This document shows positions 5,640 through 12,601 of a stretch of 19,201 bases of DNA, piece by piece. The stretch covers positions 1-19,201 of the forward strand of contig JAEDJT010000029.1 of assembly GCA_016296185.1 (NCBI GenBank), in the 5' to 3' direction. The stretch's first letter is position 1. Each line of letters begins with the position of its first letter. A model generated the notes under the pieces. That model saw nothing but the letters and a program-made list of their open reading frames with translations, made no database searches and had not been told where the DNA came from. The translations under genes and the position numbers were made by a program. The stretch is from Bacilli bacterium (GTDB lineage: Bacteria > Bacillota_I > Bacilli_A > RF39 > UBA660).

Positions 5640-7565
5640 ATGGCAACACAACAAAAATACGATGAAAATTCAATAAAAATATTAGAAGGTTTAGACGCAG
5701 TACGTAAAAGACCAGGTATGTATATTGGTTCCACAGATAAACGTGGGCTACATCATCTTATTTGGGAAATTGTCGATAATGCTATAGACGAATGTATCAA
5801 TGGATATGGAGATTATATTAAAATTTCTATAAACAAAGATGGATCAATTACAGTAGAAGACCATGGACGTGGTGTTCCTATTGGTATGCATGAATCAGGT
5901 AAATCAACTCCAGAAGTTATTTACACTATTTTGCATGCAGGAGGAAAATTCGAAGAAGGTTCATATAAAGTATCAGGTGGATTGCACGGTGTTGGTGCAT
6001 CAGTAGTTAATGCTTTATCAAAATGGATGACTGTAACAATTTATAAAGAAGGTCAAATTAACACTATTAGTTTTGAAAATGGTGGACATTTAAAAGAAGG
6101 ATTAAAACAAATAGGTACATGTCCTCAATCAAAAACAGGAACATGCGTTACATTCATGCCAGATCCAGAAATATTTAAATCAACAAATTTCTCATTTACA
6201 ACAATTACAGAACGTATGCAAGAAAGTGCATTCCTAATAAGTAATTTAACTATTGAAATAGTTGATGAAGAAGATGGAAGAGATACAAAATTCCATTACG
6301 AAAATGGTTTAGTAGATTTCGTTGAATACGTAAACAAAGAAATCGGAAAACAAGAATTACATAAAGTAGTTAACTTTAACGGTATCAAACAAGGTATTGA
6401 AGTAGATATAGCATTACAATATAACGAAGGTTATAACGAAAACATATTATCATTTGTTAATAACGTAAAAACAGGTGATGGTGGATCACACGAAACAGGT
6501 TTTAAATCTGGTATCACAAAAGCCTTCAATGATTATGCTAAAGATAATGGACTTATAAAAGGAAAAGATTCAACTTTTGATGGTTCAGATGTACGTGAAG
6601 GTCTAACAGCAATTATAAGTTTAAAAGTACCTGAAGCATTACTACAATTTGAAGGACAAACAAAAGGTAAATTAGGTACACCAGAAGCTCGTACTGTAAC
6701 AGAACAAATAACTTATGAAAACTTAAAATTTTTCTTAGAAGAAAATAGAGAAATCGCACTAGCTATTGTTGATAAAGCAGCTAGAAGTAAAGTAGCTCGT
6801 GAAGCAGCTAGAAAAGCGAGAGATGCAGCTCGTAACGGTAAAGGAAAAGATAAAAAAGAAAAACTAATTTCAGGTAAATTAGCTAAAGCTACAGGAAAAG
6901 ATAGCATGAAAAATGAATTATTCCTAGTAGAAGGGGACTCTGCCGGTGGATCAGCTAAAACTGGACGTAACAGAGAAACTCAAGCTATCTTACCTTTAAG
7001 AGGTAAAGTATTAAACTGTGAAAAAGCATCAAGTAATGATATTTCAAATAATGAAGAATTAAATACATTAACATACGCTATTGGTGCAGGTATTGGTAAT
7101 GATTTCAACCCAGAAGATTCAAATTATGGAAAAATTATTATTATGACCGATGCCGATGACGATGGAGCACATATTCAAATTTTATTATTAACATTCTTCT
7201 ATAGATTTATGAGACCATTAATTGAAGCAGGAATGTTATATATAGCTAATCCTCCATTATATGCATTAGACTTTGGAAAAACTAAAGAATATGTAGCAAC
7301 TGATGAAGAATTAGAAGAAAAGAAAAAAACAGTAAAACAACAATTCAAAGTACAACGTTTCAAAGGTTTAGGTGAAATGGATGCTGAAGAATTATACGAT
7401 ACAACAATGAATCCTGAAACAAGAAGTTTAATAAAAGTAAGTATCACAGATGCAGCTTTAGCAGAAAAGCGTGTTTCAGTACTTATGGGCGACAAAGTTG
7501 AACCACGTAAAGAGTGGATTGAAGAAAATGTCGACTTCACATTAGAAGATAACTTTAAAAGGTAG
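5640..7565 (+). CDS. parE: DNA topoisomerase IV subunit B (ParE)
   Basis: 641 residues, the ATPase half of topoisomerase IV, which decatenates sister chromosomes with ParC. The GHKL ATPase domain shows RKRPGMYIGSTDKRGLHHLIWEIVDNAIDE, DHGRGVP and LHAGGKFEEGSYKVSGGLHGVGASVVNALS. The transducer domain has QTKGKLGTPEAR. The TOPRIM domain has EGDSAGGSAKTGRNRETQAILPLRGKVLN and the Mg2+-binding DADDDG, then KVQRFKGLGEMDAEELYDTTMNP. Pairing with parC and the ParE-type EKASSNDISNNEE patch favour ParE over GyrB. I chose ATG 5640 because GGTGA lies 5 nt upstream. ATG 5628 (four residues longer) is possible, but a start at 5589 would lie upstream of the likely transcript start and inside the terminator. 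The 10-nt gap to parC indicates an operon. Confidence 0.96.
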   Translation: MATQQKYDENSIKILEGLDAVRKRPGMYIGSTDKRGLHHLIWEIVDNAIDECINGYGDYIKISINKDGSITVEDHGRGVPIGMHESGKSTPEVIYTILHAGGKFEEGSYKVSGGLHGVGASVVNALSKWMTVTIYKEGQINTISFENGGHLKEGLKQIGTCPQSKTGTCVTFMPDPEIFKSTNFSFTTITERMQESAFLISNLTIEIVDEEDGRDTKFHYENGLVDFVEYVNKEIGKQELHKVVNFNGIKQGIEVDIALQYNEGYNENILSFVNNVKTGDGGSHETGFKSGITKAFNDYAKDNGLIKGKDSTFDGSDVREGLTAIISLKVPEALLQFEGQTKGKLGTPEARTVTEQITYENLKFFLEENREIALAIVDKAARSKVAREAARKARDAARNGKGKDKKEKLISGKLAKATGKDSMKNELFLVEGDSAGGSAKTGRNRETQAILPLRGKVLNCEKASSNDISNNEELNTLTYAIGAGIGNDFNPEDSNYGKIIIMTDADDDGAHIQILLLTFFYRFMRPLIEAGMLYIANPPLYALDFGKTKEYVATDEELEEKKKTVKQQFKVQRFKGLGEMDAEELYDTTMNPETRSLIKVSITDAALAEKRVSVLMGDKVEPRKEWIEENVDFTLEDNFKR

Positions 7566-7575
7566 GTGAAAATAA

Positions 7576-10110
7576 ATGGCAAAGAAAAAAGCAGAAGAAA
7601 AAACAATCATCGAAAAAATTTATGACTACACTTTAGAAGATATCATGGGTGACCGTTTTGGAAGATACTCAAAAAGTATCATCCAAGACCGTGCATTACC
7701 AGATGTACGTGATGGTTTAAAACCAGTACAAAGAAGAATACTATATACAATGTGGGAAGATAAAAATACATTTGATAGACCATATCGTAAATGTGCTAAA
7801 GCCGTTGGAGATGTAATGGGAAAATATCACCCACATGGTGACTCATCAATTTATGGTGCTATGATTTATATGTCACAACCATGGAAAGTACGTGAAGCAT
7901 TTATTGATATTCACGGAAATAATGGTTCAATAGATGGTGACGGTCCAGCCGCTTATCGTTATACAGAATGTCGTTTAACAAAATTAGCACAAGTAATGCT
8001 AAAAGATATTAATAGACAATCAGTAGAAATGACATTAAACTACTCTGATGAAGATTTAGAACCAACAGTATTACCTGCTAACTTTCCAAATCTTTTAGTA
8101 AACGGATCAACAGGTATTTCATCAGGTTATGCAACTAATATTCCTCCACATAATTTAGGAGAAGTAATAGATGCAACAATTCATCGTATAGATAATCCAA
8201 ATTGTTATTTAGATACAATACTAAATATCGTAAAAGGGCCAGACTTTCCAACAGGTGGTATAGTTGAAGGAAAAGAAGGCTTAATTCAAGCTTATACAAC
8301 AGGTAGAGGTAAAGTAGTAGTTAAAGCTAAAACTGAAATAGTTGAAGAAAAAGGTAAAAAATCAATTATAATTCACGAAATACCTTATGAAGTATTAAAA
8401 GAACAATTACGTAAAAAAATTGAAGATATAAAAATTGATAAAAAAGTAGAAGGTATTCAAGACGTATTCGATGTATCAGATAAAGAACATATGGCTAAAA
8501 TGGTTATCGAATTAAAGAAAGATGCCAATGCTGAATTAATTTTAAATTACTTATTAAAAAATACAGATTTACAAGTTAACTATAACTTTAACGTTGTAGC
8601 TATTGTAAATAGAAGACCAAAACAATTAGGTATTTTAGAAATCTTAGATGCATTTATTGCACATCAAAAAGAAGTAGTACTAAGAAGAACAAGATTTGAC
8701 TTAGAACATGCTAAAGCTAGACTACATATCGTAGATGGTTTATTAAAAGCAGTAGATGTATTAGATGAAGTTATTAAAATAATCAGAGAATCAAAAAATA
8801 AAGCAGATTCAATTGCTAACTTAATGAAAGCATTTGATTTCACTGAAGAACAAGCAACTGCAATCGTAATGATGAGATTATATACATTATCAAATACAGA
8901 TGTTACAGCATTATTAAATGAACAATCAGATTTAAATAAAACAATCGAATTCTTAACATCTATCTTAGATGATGAAAAAATCTTAAAAACAGTAATGAAA
9001 AAAGAATTACGTACTGTTAGAGAAGAATTTGCTACACCTCGTCGTACAGAAATAAAAGATGAAGTAACAGAAATTAAAATTGATGCTAAGAGTATGATTT
9101 CAAAAGAAAATACAATAGTAGTAGTAACTAATGAAGGTTATGTTAAGAGAATTTCTCCAAAATCATATGCTGCTGCAAATGGTGAACAAACAACACTAAA
9201 ACCTGGTGATTATATAACTGGATTATACAATACAACTACATTAGATACATTATTATTATTTACAAATCAAGGACATTACTTATATGTACCAGTTCATGAA
9301 ATTACAGAATTTAAATACAAAGACATGGGTAAACATATTAATAACTTAATCCCAATGGCTCCAGAAGAAAAAGTAATAGATTCATTAATTTTAGATAGTA
9401 AAAATACAAATATTATTTTAGCTACAAAACAAGGTATAACTAAACGTTTAAGATTAGAAGATTTAATAGTTTCACGTTATAGTAAACCAATTAATGCAAT
9501 TAAACTAAAAGATGGAGATGAATTAGTATCTGTAGTTAAAGATAATGGAAGAGCAATTTTCATATCACAAAACGGATATTACATTAATATAGATTCAAAC
9601 GAAATACCAATAGTAGGAGCAAAAGCATCAGGTGTTAAAGGTATTAACTTAAAAGATGATGAATTAGTTAGTTTAGTATCACCTGTAGAAGGACAAGATT
9701 ACTTAACAGTATTTACTAATAAAAATACTACTAAACGTATTAAATTATCAGATTTAGATAAGATGAGTAGAGGTAAAAAAGGATCTACATTAATAAAAAA
9801 AGTAAAATCAAATACATATCTAGTATTTAAAGTAGAACCAACTTCAATTAGAGATATTGTTAATGTAAAAATAGATGGTGAATTCAAAGAATTAAAAGTA
9901 ACTGATATTCCAATTATGGATTTAGCATCAACAGGATCTACAGTATCTAAAAAAGCTATCGAAGATTATTTAATAGTTAAAGAATTAGTTGAAGTAAAAA
10001 TTGACGAAAATGAAGAAATAATAAAACCAGAACCAACAGTTACAGTAGATGAAAATGTTGCAGATGGTCAAGTAACTATTGATGACTTTGTAGAAGAATT
10101 TAAAATATAA
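7576..10110 (+). CDS. parC: DNA topoisomerase IV subunit A (ParC)
   Basis: 844 residues, the DNA-cleaving half of topoisomerase IV. The breakage-reunion domain has RALPDVRDGLKPVQRRILYTMW, the quinolone-contact helix HPHGDSSIYGAM (85-96) and catalytic Arg128-Tyr129 in AAYRYTE. The C-terminal pinwheel (about 500-810) shows repeated blade motifs such as GYVKRISPKSY, GHYLYVPVHEI, GITKRLRLEDL and TTKRIKLSDL, without a clear GyrA box, which fits ParC. An acidic tail rich in Glu/Val follows (about 808-844). At the position of S. aureus Glu84 this protein has Gly94, while Ser90 (S. aureus Ser80) is kept. AGGTGA (7564-7569) precedes the ATG by 6 nt and overlaps the parE stop region. The gene ends in a long hairpin that also contains start signals for the next gene. 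Confidence 0.96.
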   Translation: MAKKKAEEKTIIEKIYDYTLEDIMGDRFGRYSKSIIQDRALPDVRDGLKPVQRRILYTMWEDKNTFDRPYRKCAKAVGDVMGKYHPHGDSSIYGAMIYMSQPWKVREAFIDIHGNNGSIDGDGPAAYRYTECRLTKLAQVMLKDINRQSVEMTLNYSDEDLEPTVLPANFPNLLVNGSTGISSGYATNIPPHNLGEVIDATIHRIDNPNCYLDTILNIVKGPDFPTGGIVEGKEGLIQAYTTGRGKVVVKAKTEIVEEKGKKSIIIHEIPYEVLKEQLRKKIEDIKIDKKVEGIQDVFDVSDKEHMAKMVIELKKDANAELILNYLLKNTDLQVNYNFNVVAIVNRRPKQLGILEILDAFIAHQKEVVLRRTRFDLEHAKARLHIVDGLLKAVDVLDEVIKIIRESKNKADSIANLMKAFDFTEEQATAIVMMRLYTLSNTDVTALLNEQSDLNKTIEFLTSILDDEKILKTVMKKELRTVREEFATPRRTEIKDEVTEIKIDAKSMISKENTIVVVTNEGYVKRISPKSYAAANGEQTTLKPGDYITGLYNTTTLDTLLLFTNQGHYLYVPVHEITEFKYKDMGKHINNLIPMAPEEKVIDSLILDSKNTNIILATKQGITKRLRLEDLIVSRYSKPINAIKLKDGDELVSVVKDNGRAIFISQNGYYINIDSNEIPIVGAKASGVKGINLKDDELVSLVSPVEGQDYLTVFTNKNTTKRIKLSDLDKMSRGKKGSTLIKKVKSNTYLVFKVEPTSIRDIVNVKIDGEFKELKVTDIPIMDLASTGSTVSKKAIEDYLIVKELVEVKIDENEEIIKPEPTVTVDENVADGQVTIDDFVEEFKI

Positions 10111-10111
10111 T

Positions 10112-10154
10112 AAAAAATCACTTATTAAAATATAATTTAATAGGTGATTTTTTT
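10112..10154 (+). terminator. Long parC terminator hairpin that also contains the next gene's -10 and Shine-Dalgarno
   Basis: Bases 10112-10129 pair with 10136-10153 as an 18-bp stem broken only by one T-G wobble, around the 6-nt loop ATATAA. Seven Ts (10148-10154) end it and touch the ATG at 10155. The 3' arm contains AGGTGA (10142-10147), the Shine-Dalgarno of the next gene. Confidence 0.85.
10131..10136 (+). promoter_or_regulatory. Possible -10 element for the ylbD-like gene, in the hairpin loop
   Basis: TATAAT covers the hairpin loop plus the first base of the 3' arm. A start about 7 nt downstream would make a 12-nt leader beginning at the AGGTGA, the same geometry as other promoters here. 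There is no TGn extension and no good -35, so this is tentative. Confidence 0.4.
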
Positions 10155-10478
10155 ATGAGTAAAGAGCAATTCAAAGAATTTATAAAAGATAAACCATACC
10201 TAGTAGATTATATAGATGATGGTAGTATGACATGGCAAAAATTTTATGAATTATATGATATGTACGGAGAAAATTATGATATATGGAAAAAATATTCTAA
10301 TAAACAAAAAACAATTACTGAATACTTATCAAAAATCAATATTAAAGAAATAGAATCAGGATTAGAAAAGGCGTCAAAAGCTTTAGAAATAATATCAGAA
10401 TTAACTAAACCAACAGAAACAAATCCTATAAATGTACCAGAAGAATTAAAAAACATAAATACATTCTATGGAGATTAA
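10155..10478 (+). CDS. ylbD: YlbD-like protein (putative spore coat family in Bacillus)
   Basis: 107 residues, soluble. The first 50 residues match the YlbD pattern as I know it: a short helix, then FKEFIKDKPYLVDYIDDGSMTWQKFYELYDMYGENYDIWKKY, corresponding to the family's F-x-x-FVKKHP-x-L-x-x-VR-x-G-x-x-TWQ-x-x-YE-x-W-x-x-x-GE-x-D-x-x-W-x-x-Y. The remainder is a polar helix (ESGLEKASKALEIISELTKP) and a flexible tail. The gene overlaps the region of the next gene's ribosome site, and that gene looks like YlbE, reproducing the Bacillus ylbD–ylbE pair. YlbD has been linked to the spore coat, but the molecular role is unclear. No evidence in this window says whether this organism sporulates. The start follows AGGTGA by 7 Ts. 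Confidence 0.7.
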   Translation: MSKEQFKEFIKDKPYLVDYIDDGSMTWQKFYELYDMYGENYDIWKKYSNKQKTITEYLSKINIKEIESGLEKASKALEIISELTKPTETNPINVPEELKNINTFYGD

Positions 10479-10479
10479 T

Positions 10480-10695
10480 ATGAATATAGAATTACTAAAT
10501 GAAATAAAAAAAGATAATTATTACGAATATTTAAAAGAAAATTCTTATCTAATAAAACCATTATTAAGAAATCCATTATTCTATAAAGAATTTAAAAATA
10601 TAATAAAAGATCGATATCATTTAAGGATTACAGATAGAATTAATACAGCAATAGATGATATAGATATAATTAGTAGCATTATTGATACGCTATAA
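10480..10695 (+). CDS. ylbE: YlbE-like small protein
   Basis: 71 residues, soluble and helical. The segment YYEYLKENSYLIKPLLRNPLFYKEFKNIIKDRYHLRITDRINTAIDDIDIISSIIDTL follows the YlbE-family layout: an aromatic/Leu helix, an L-x-RNP turn, F-x-x-x-x-x-x-YH/YY, then a conserved Asp-Arg pair and a hydrophobic C-terminal helix. The similarity is modest and adjacency to the YlbD-like gene carries weight. I chose ATG 10480 because GGAG (10470-10473) sits 6 nt upstream; it lies one base past the ylbD stop. The in-frame ATG at 10468 overlaps that site and the ylbD end. The function of YlbE is unknown. The last codons contain the -35 box of the next gene. Confidence 0.6.
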   Translation: MNIELLNEIKKDNYYEYLKENSYLIKPLLRNPLFYKEFKNIIKDRYHLRITDRINTAIDDIDIISSIIDTL

Positions 10696-10710
10696 AAATT
10701 GTGATAAAAT
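10682..10710 (+). promoter_or_regulatory. Promoter of the prepilin gene, inside the ylbE 3' end
   Basis: TTGATA (10682-10687), 17 bp, then TAAAAT (10705-10710) with a TGA extension at 10702-10704. The -35 lies within the last codons of the ylbE-like gene. Confidence 0.7.
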
Positions 10711-10735
10711 ATATATTATAGAAAAGATGATGAAA

Positions 10736-11302
10736 ATGAATAATAAAGGTTTTTCAAAAATAGAAATACTATTTATAATAGTAATATTAGCAATACTAAC
10801 AATTTGTGGAGCTACAGTAGTAACATTAACTACTAGAGAAAAGAAACAAGAAACACTTATTGAAAATGCAACAGAAATAGTAAGTGGAGCCAAACAAGCT
10901 TTTGCTAACTATATCAAACAAGATAAATCTGATTATATTGTAGTATCAGATGATGGTGTTGGAAAAGGAATGTGTATAACATTAGATGGATTACATGCAA
11001 ATGGATTCACAGAAAAAACATACAATGATTATGATGGCTATGTAGTTATTGAAGAAATAAATAATGCATATTATTACTCATTATGGTTAACTGATAAAGA
11101 ATATACAATAGATGGATATGAATCTAAAAAAATACCAGAATTAACTATAGAAGACGGAACTATTACTAAATATTCAGATGAAACATATAGTAGTAGAGTA
11201 AGAACATCATTTACTGGTACAACATCTACAAAAGGTGGAAGTGGACAAGAATCACAAACAAAAAGATATCAAACAAAATGTATAAGTGAAAAGATAGAAT
11301 AA
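10736..11302 (+). CDS. Type IV prepilin-like protein (class III signal peptide)
   Basis: 188 residues. The N-terminus MNNKGFSKIEILFIIVILAILTICGATVV is a classic prepilin leader: a 5-residue basic leader ending in Gly5, processed before Phe6, Glu at mature position 5, then a 20-residue hydrophobic helix (about 11-30). The rest should be an exported pilin domain: an amphipathic helix (34-62), a region with GYVVIEEINNAYYYSLWLT suggesting beta strands, and a Ser/Thr/Gly-rich stretch (about 150-175). Cys80 and Cys182 could form a disulfide spanning that stretch. No pilus assembly ATPase, platform protein or prepilin peptidase is in the window, so it is an orphan pseudopilin gene here. ATG 10736 gives the cleanest leader; ATG 10727 and 10730 are possible because the ribosome site is weak. 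Confidence 0.85.
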   Translation: MNNKGFSKIEILFIIVILAILTICGATVVTLTTREKKQETLIENATEIVSGAKQAFANYIKQDKSDYIVVSDDGVGKGMCITLDGLHANGFTEKTYNDYDGYVVIEEINNAYYYSLWLTDKEYTIDGYESKKIPELTIEDGTITKYSDETYSSRVRTSFTGTTSTKGGSGQESQTKRYQTKCISEKIE

Positions 11303-11315
11303 TCTATCTTTTTTT
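11289..11315 (+). terminator. Terminator with the prepilin stop codon in its loop
   Basis: AAAAGATAGA (11289-11298), loop ATAA, TCTATCTTTT (11303-11312), then Ts to 11315. The perfect 10-bp stem carries the TAA stop (11300-11302) in the loop. Confidence 0.9.
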
Positions 11316-11316
11316 A

Positions 11317-11325
11317 TGTTATAAT
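11317..11325 (+). promoter_or_regulatory. Extended -10 promoter of nfo
   Basis: TGTTATAAT starts two bases after the terminator U-tract, with no evident -35. The predicted transcript start (about 11332) coincides with the AGGTGG Shine-Dalgarno, giving a leader of about 11 nt. Confidence 0.65.
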
Positions 11326-11342
11326 TTTATCAGGTGGTTAAA

Positions 11343-12257
11343 ATGTTAAATATAGGAAGTCATGTTTCTTTTGGAAAAGACCAATTACTTGGAGCAACAA
11401 AAGAAGCAATTAGTTATGGTGCAAATACATTTATGTTCTATACAGGAGCACCAACAAATACAGTTAGAAAAGATTTAGAAGAAAAATATATAAATGAAGC
11501 ATTAAAATTAATGGAAGAAAACAATATAGATATTAATCATGTTATATGTCATGCTCCATATATTGTAAATTTAGCTAATAGAGAAGATGAAACAAAATAT
11601 GAATTTAGTGTTGATTTCATTAGAAGAGAATTAGCTAGATGTGATGAATTACATGTAAAACAAATGGTATTACATCCTGGTAATGCAGTTAAAATAACTA
11701 AAGAACAAGGATTAATAAACATTGCTACTGCTATTAATACTATTCTAGATGGAACTACAAATTGTAGATTACTAATAGAAACAATGGCAGGTAAAGGTAC
11801 AGAATGTGGTACAACAATAGATGAAATAGCATTCTTAATAGACAATATAGTAAAAAAAGATCAAATAGGTGTTTGTATAGATACATGTCATTTATCAGAT
11901 GCAGGATATGATTTAAAAGAATTTGATAAATACTTAGATGAATTTGATGAAAAAATAGGTTTATCATATATTGGTTGTATTCATGTTAACGATTCAAAAA
12001 ATCCAATAGGATCACATAAAGATAGACATGCTAATATTGGAAAAGGATATATCGGATTTGATACATTATTAAATGTAATATATAACGAAAGATTAAAAGA
12101 TATATCAAGAATATTAGAAACACCATATATTGGAGAAACAGATGAAGCAAAAGAACGTCTATATGCTCCATATAAATATGAAATTGAAATGATAAAAAAT
12201 AAAAAATATGATGAAAATTATTTCGAAAAAATAAGAAATGATGCATATAAAAAGTAA
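11343..12257 (+). CDS. nfo: Endonuclease IV (AP endonuclease)
   Basis: 304 residues, slightly longer than E. coli Nfo (285). It cuts DNA 5' of abasic sites and trims blocked 3' ends in base excision repair, using a trinuclear zinc centre in a TIM barrel. All nine zinc ligands are present: His70 (CHAPY), His111 (LHPG), Glu146 (LIETMAGKGTE), Asp180 and His183 (CIDTCH), His214 (HVNDSK), Asp227 and His229 (DRHANIG) and Glu259 (LETP). I chose the ATG at 11343 because AGGTGG lies 5 nt upstream and the protein then starts MLNIGSHVSF, as in the family. A GTG at 11334 overlaps that site. It converges on a DUF2624-like gene, whose Bacillus homologue yqfT is also beside nfo (yqfS). Confidence 0.97.
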   Translation: MLNIGSHVSFGKDQLLGATKEAISYGANTFMFYTGAPTNTVRKDLEEKYINEALKLMEENNIDINHVICHAPYIVNLANREDETKYEFSVDFIRRELARCDELHVKQMVLHPGNAVKITKEQGLINIATAINTILDGTTNCRLLIETMAGKGTECGTTIDEIAFLIDNIVKKDQIGVCIDTCHLSDAGYDLKEFDKYLDEFDEKIGLSYIGCIHVNDSKNPIGSHKDRHANIGKGYIGFDTLLNVIYNERLKDISRILETPYIGETDEAKERLYAPYKYEIEMIKNKKYDENYFEKIRNDAYKK

Positions 12258-12277
12258 GATATTAATCTTACTTTTTT
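12249..12277. terminator. Bidirectional terminator between nfo and the DUF2624-like gene
   Basis: AAAAAGTAAGAT (12249-12260) pairs perfectly with ATCTTACTTTTT (12265-12276) around loop ATTA. There is a T-run on the right for nfo and an A-run on the left that serves the opposite strand. The nfo stop (12255-12257) lies in the 5' arm, and the opposing stop (12276-12278) touches the other end. Confidence 0.9.
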
Positions 12278-12539
12278 AATTTAAAAAACTTCTATACTTA
12301 TTTTTATAATAATCAATTAAATTAACTATTTTATTATAATTATCTTCACTAAACTTATTTTTATATTTACTTATATCTACATTACCTTTATTACTTAATA
12401 TAATTTTCCAATTATCTTTTAAAAAATCATACACAAAATTTAATTCTTTATTAGATAAAAAAACATCATTATGAATTGCAAAATTTTGTATATCATAAAG
12501 ACTCATATTATTAATATATTTTTCAATTAATAAATTCAT
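12276..12539 (-). CDS. DUF2624/YqfT-like small protein
   Basis: 87 residues, soluble, mostly helical, rich in Asn, Lys and Tyr. The layout MNLLIEKYINNMSLYDIQNFAIHNDVFLSNKELNFVYDFLKDNWKIIL then YNKIVNLIDYYKNKY resembles the DUF2624 family: I-x-x-K-INN-x-[ST]-x-x-[DE]-[LI]-x-x-[FY]-[AS]-x-x-[YN]-x-[IV]-x-[LI]-[ST]-x-x-[EQ], followed by a conserved Asn-rich turn and a final helix. In Bacillus this family (yqfT) lies next to nfo, as here, although here the two genes converge. AGGTGA (12544-12549 on this strand) lies 4 nt before the ATG. It is the only leftward gene apart from lexA. The function is unknown, and the family call is moderate, resting on pattern plus neighbourhood. Confidence 0.65.
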   Translation of the reverse strand: MNLLIEKYINNMSLYDIQNFAIHNDVFLSNKELNFVYDFLKDNWKIILSNKGNVDISKYKNKFSEDNYNKIVNLIDYYKNKYRSFLN

Positions 12540-12551
12540 ATAATCACCTAA

Positions 12552-12575
12552 TTAATAGTATGAAATAACTATTAA
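12552..12575. repeat. Perfect inverted repeat between divergent genes (possible operator)
   Basis: TTAATAGT (12552-12559) and ACTATTAA (12568-12575) are perfect inverted copies around ATGAAATA. They lie in the 62-bp gap between the divergent DUF2624-like and PBP genes, where a shared operator could sit. No T-run follows either arm, so it is not a standard terminator. I could not define confident promoters on either strand here. Confidence 0.5.
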
Positions 12576-12601
12576 AAACAATACTAATAATGGTGAATTA
12601 C

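Noticed and set aside
10682..10735. TTG start of the prepilin at 10682
   Set aside because: TTGATA is the -35 of its promoter, and the longer N-terminus would bury the class III signal peptide.
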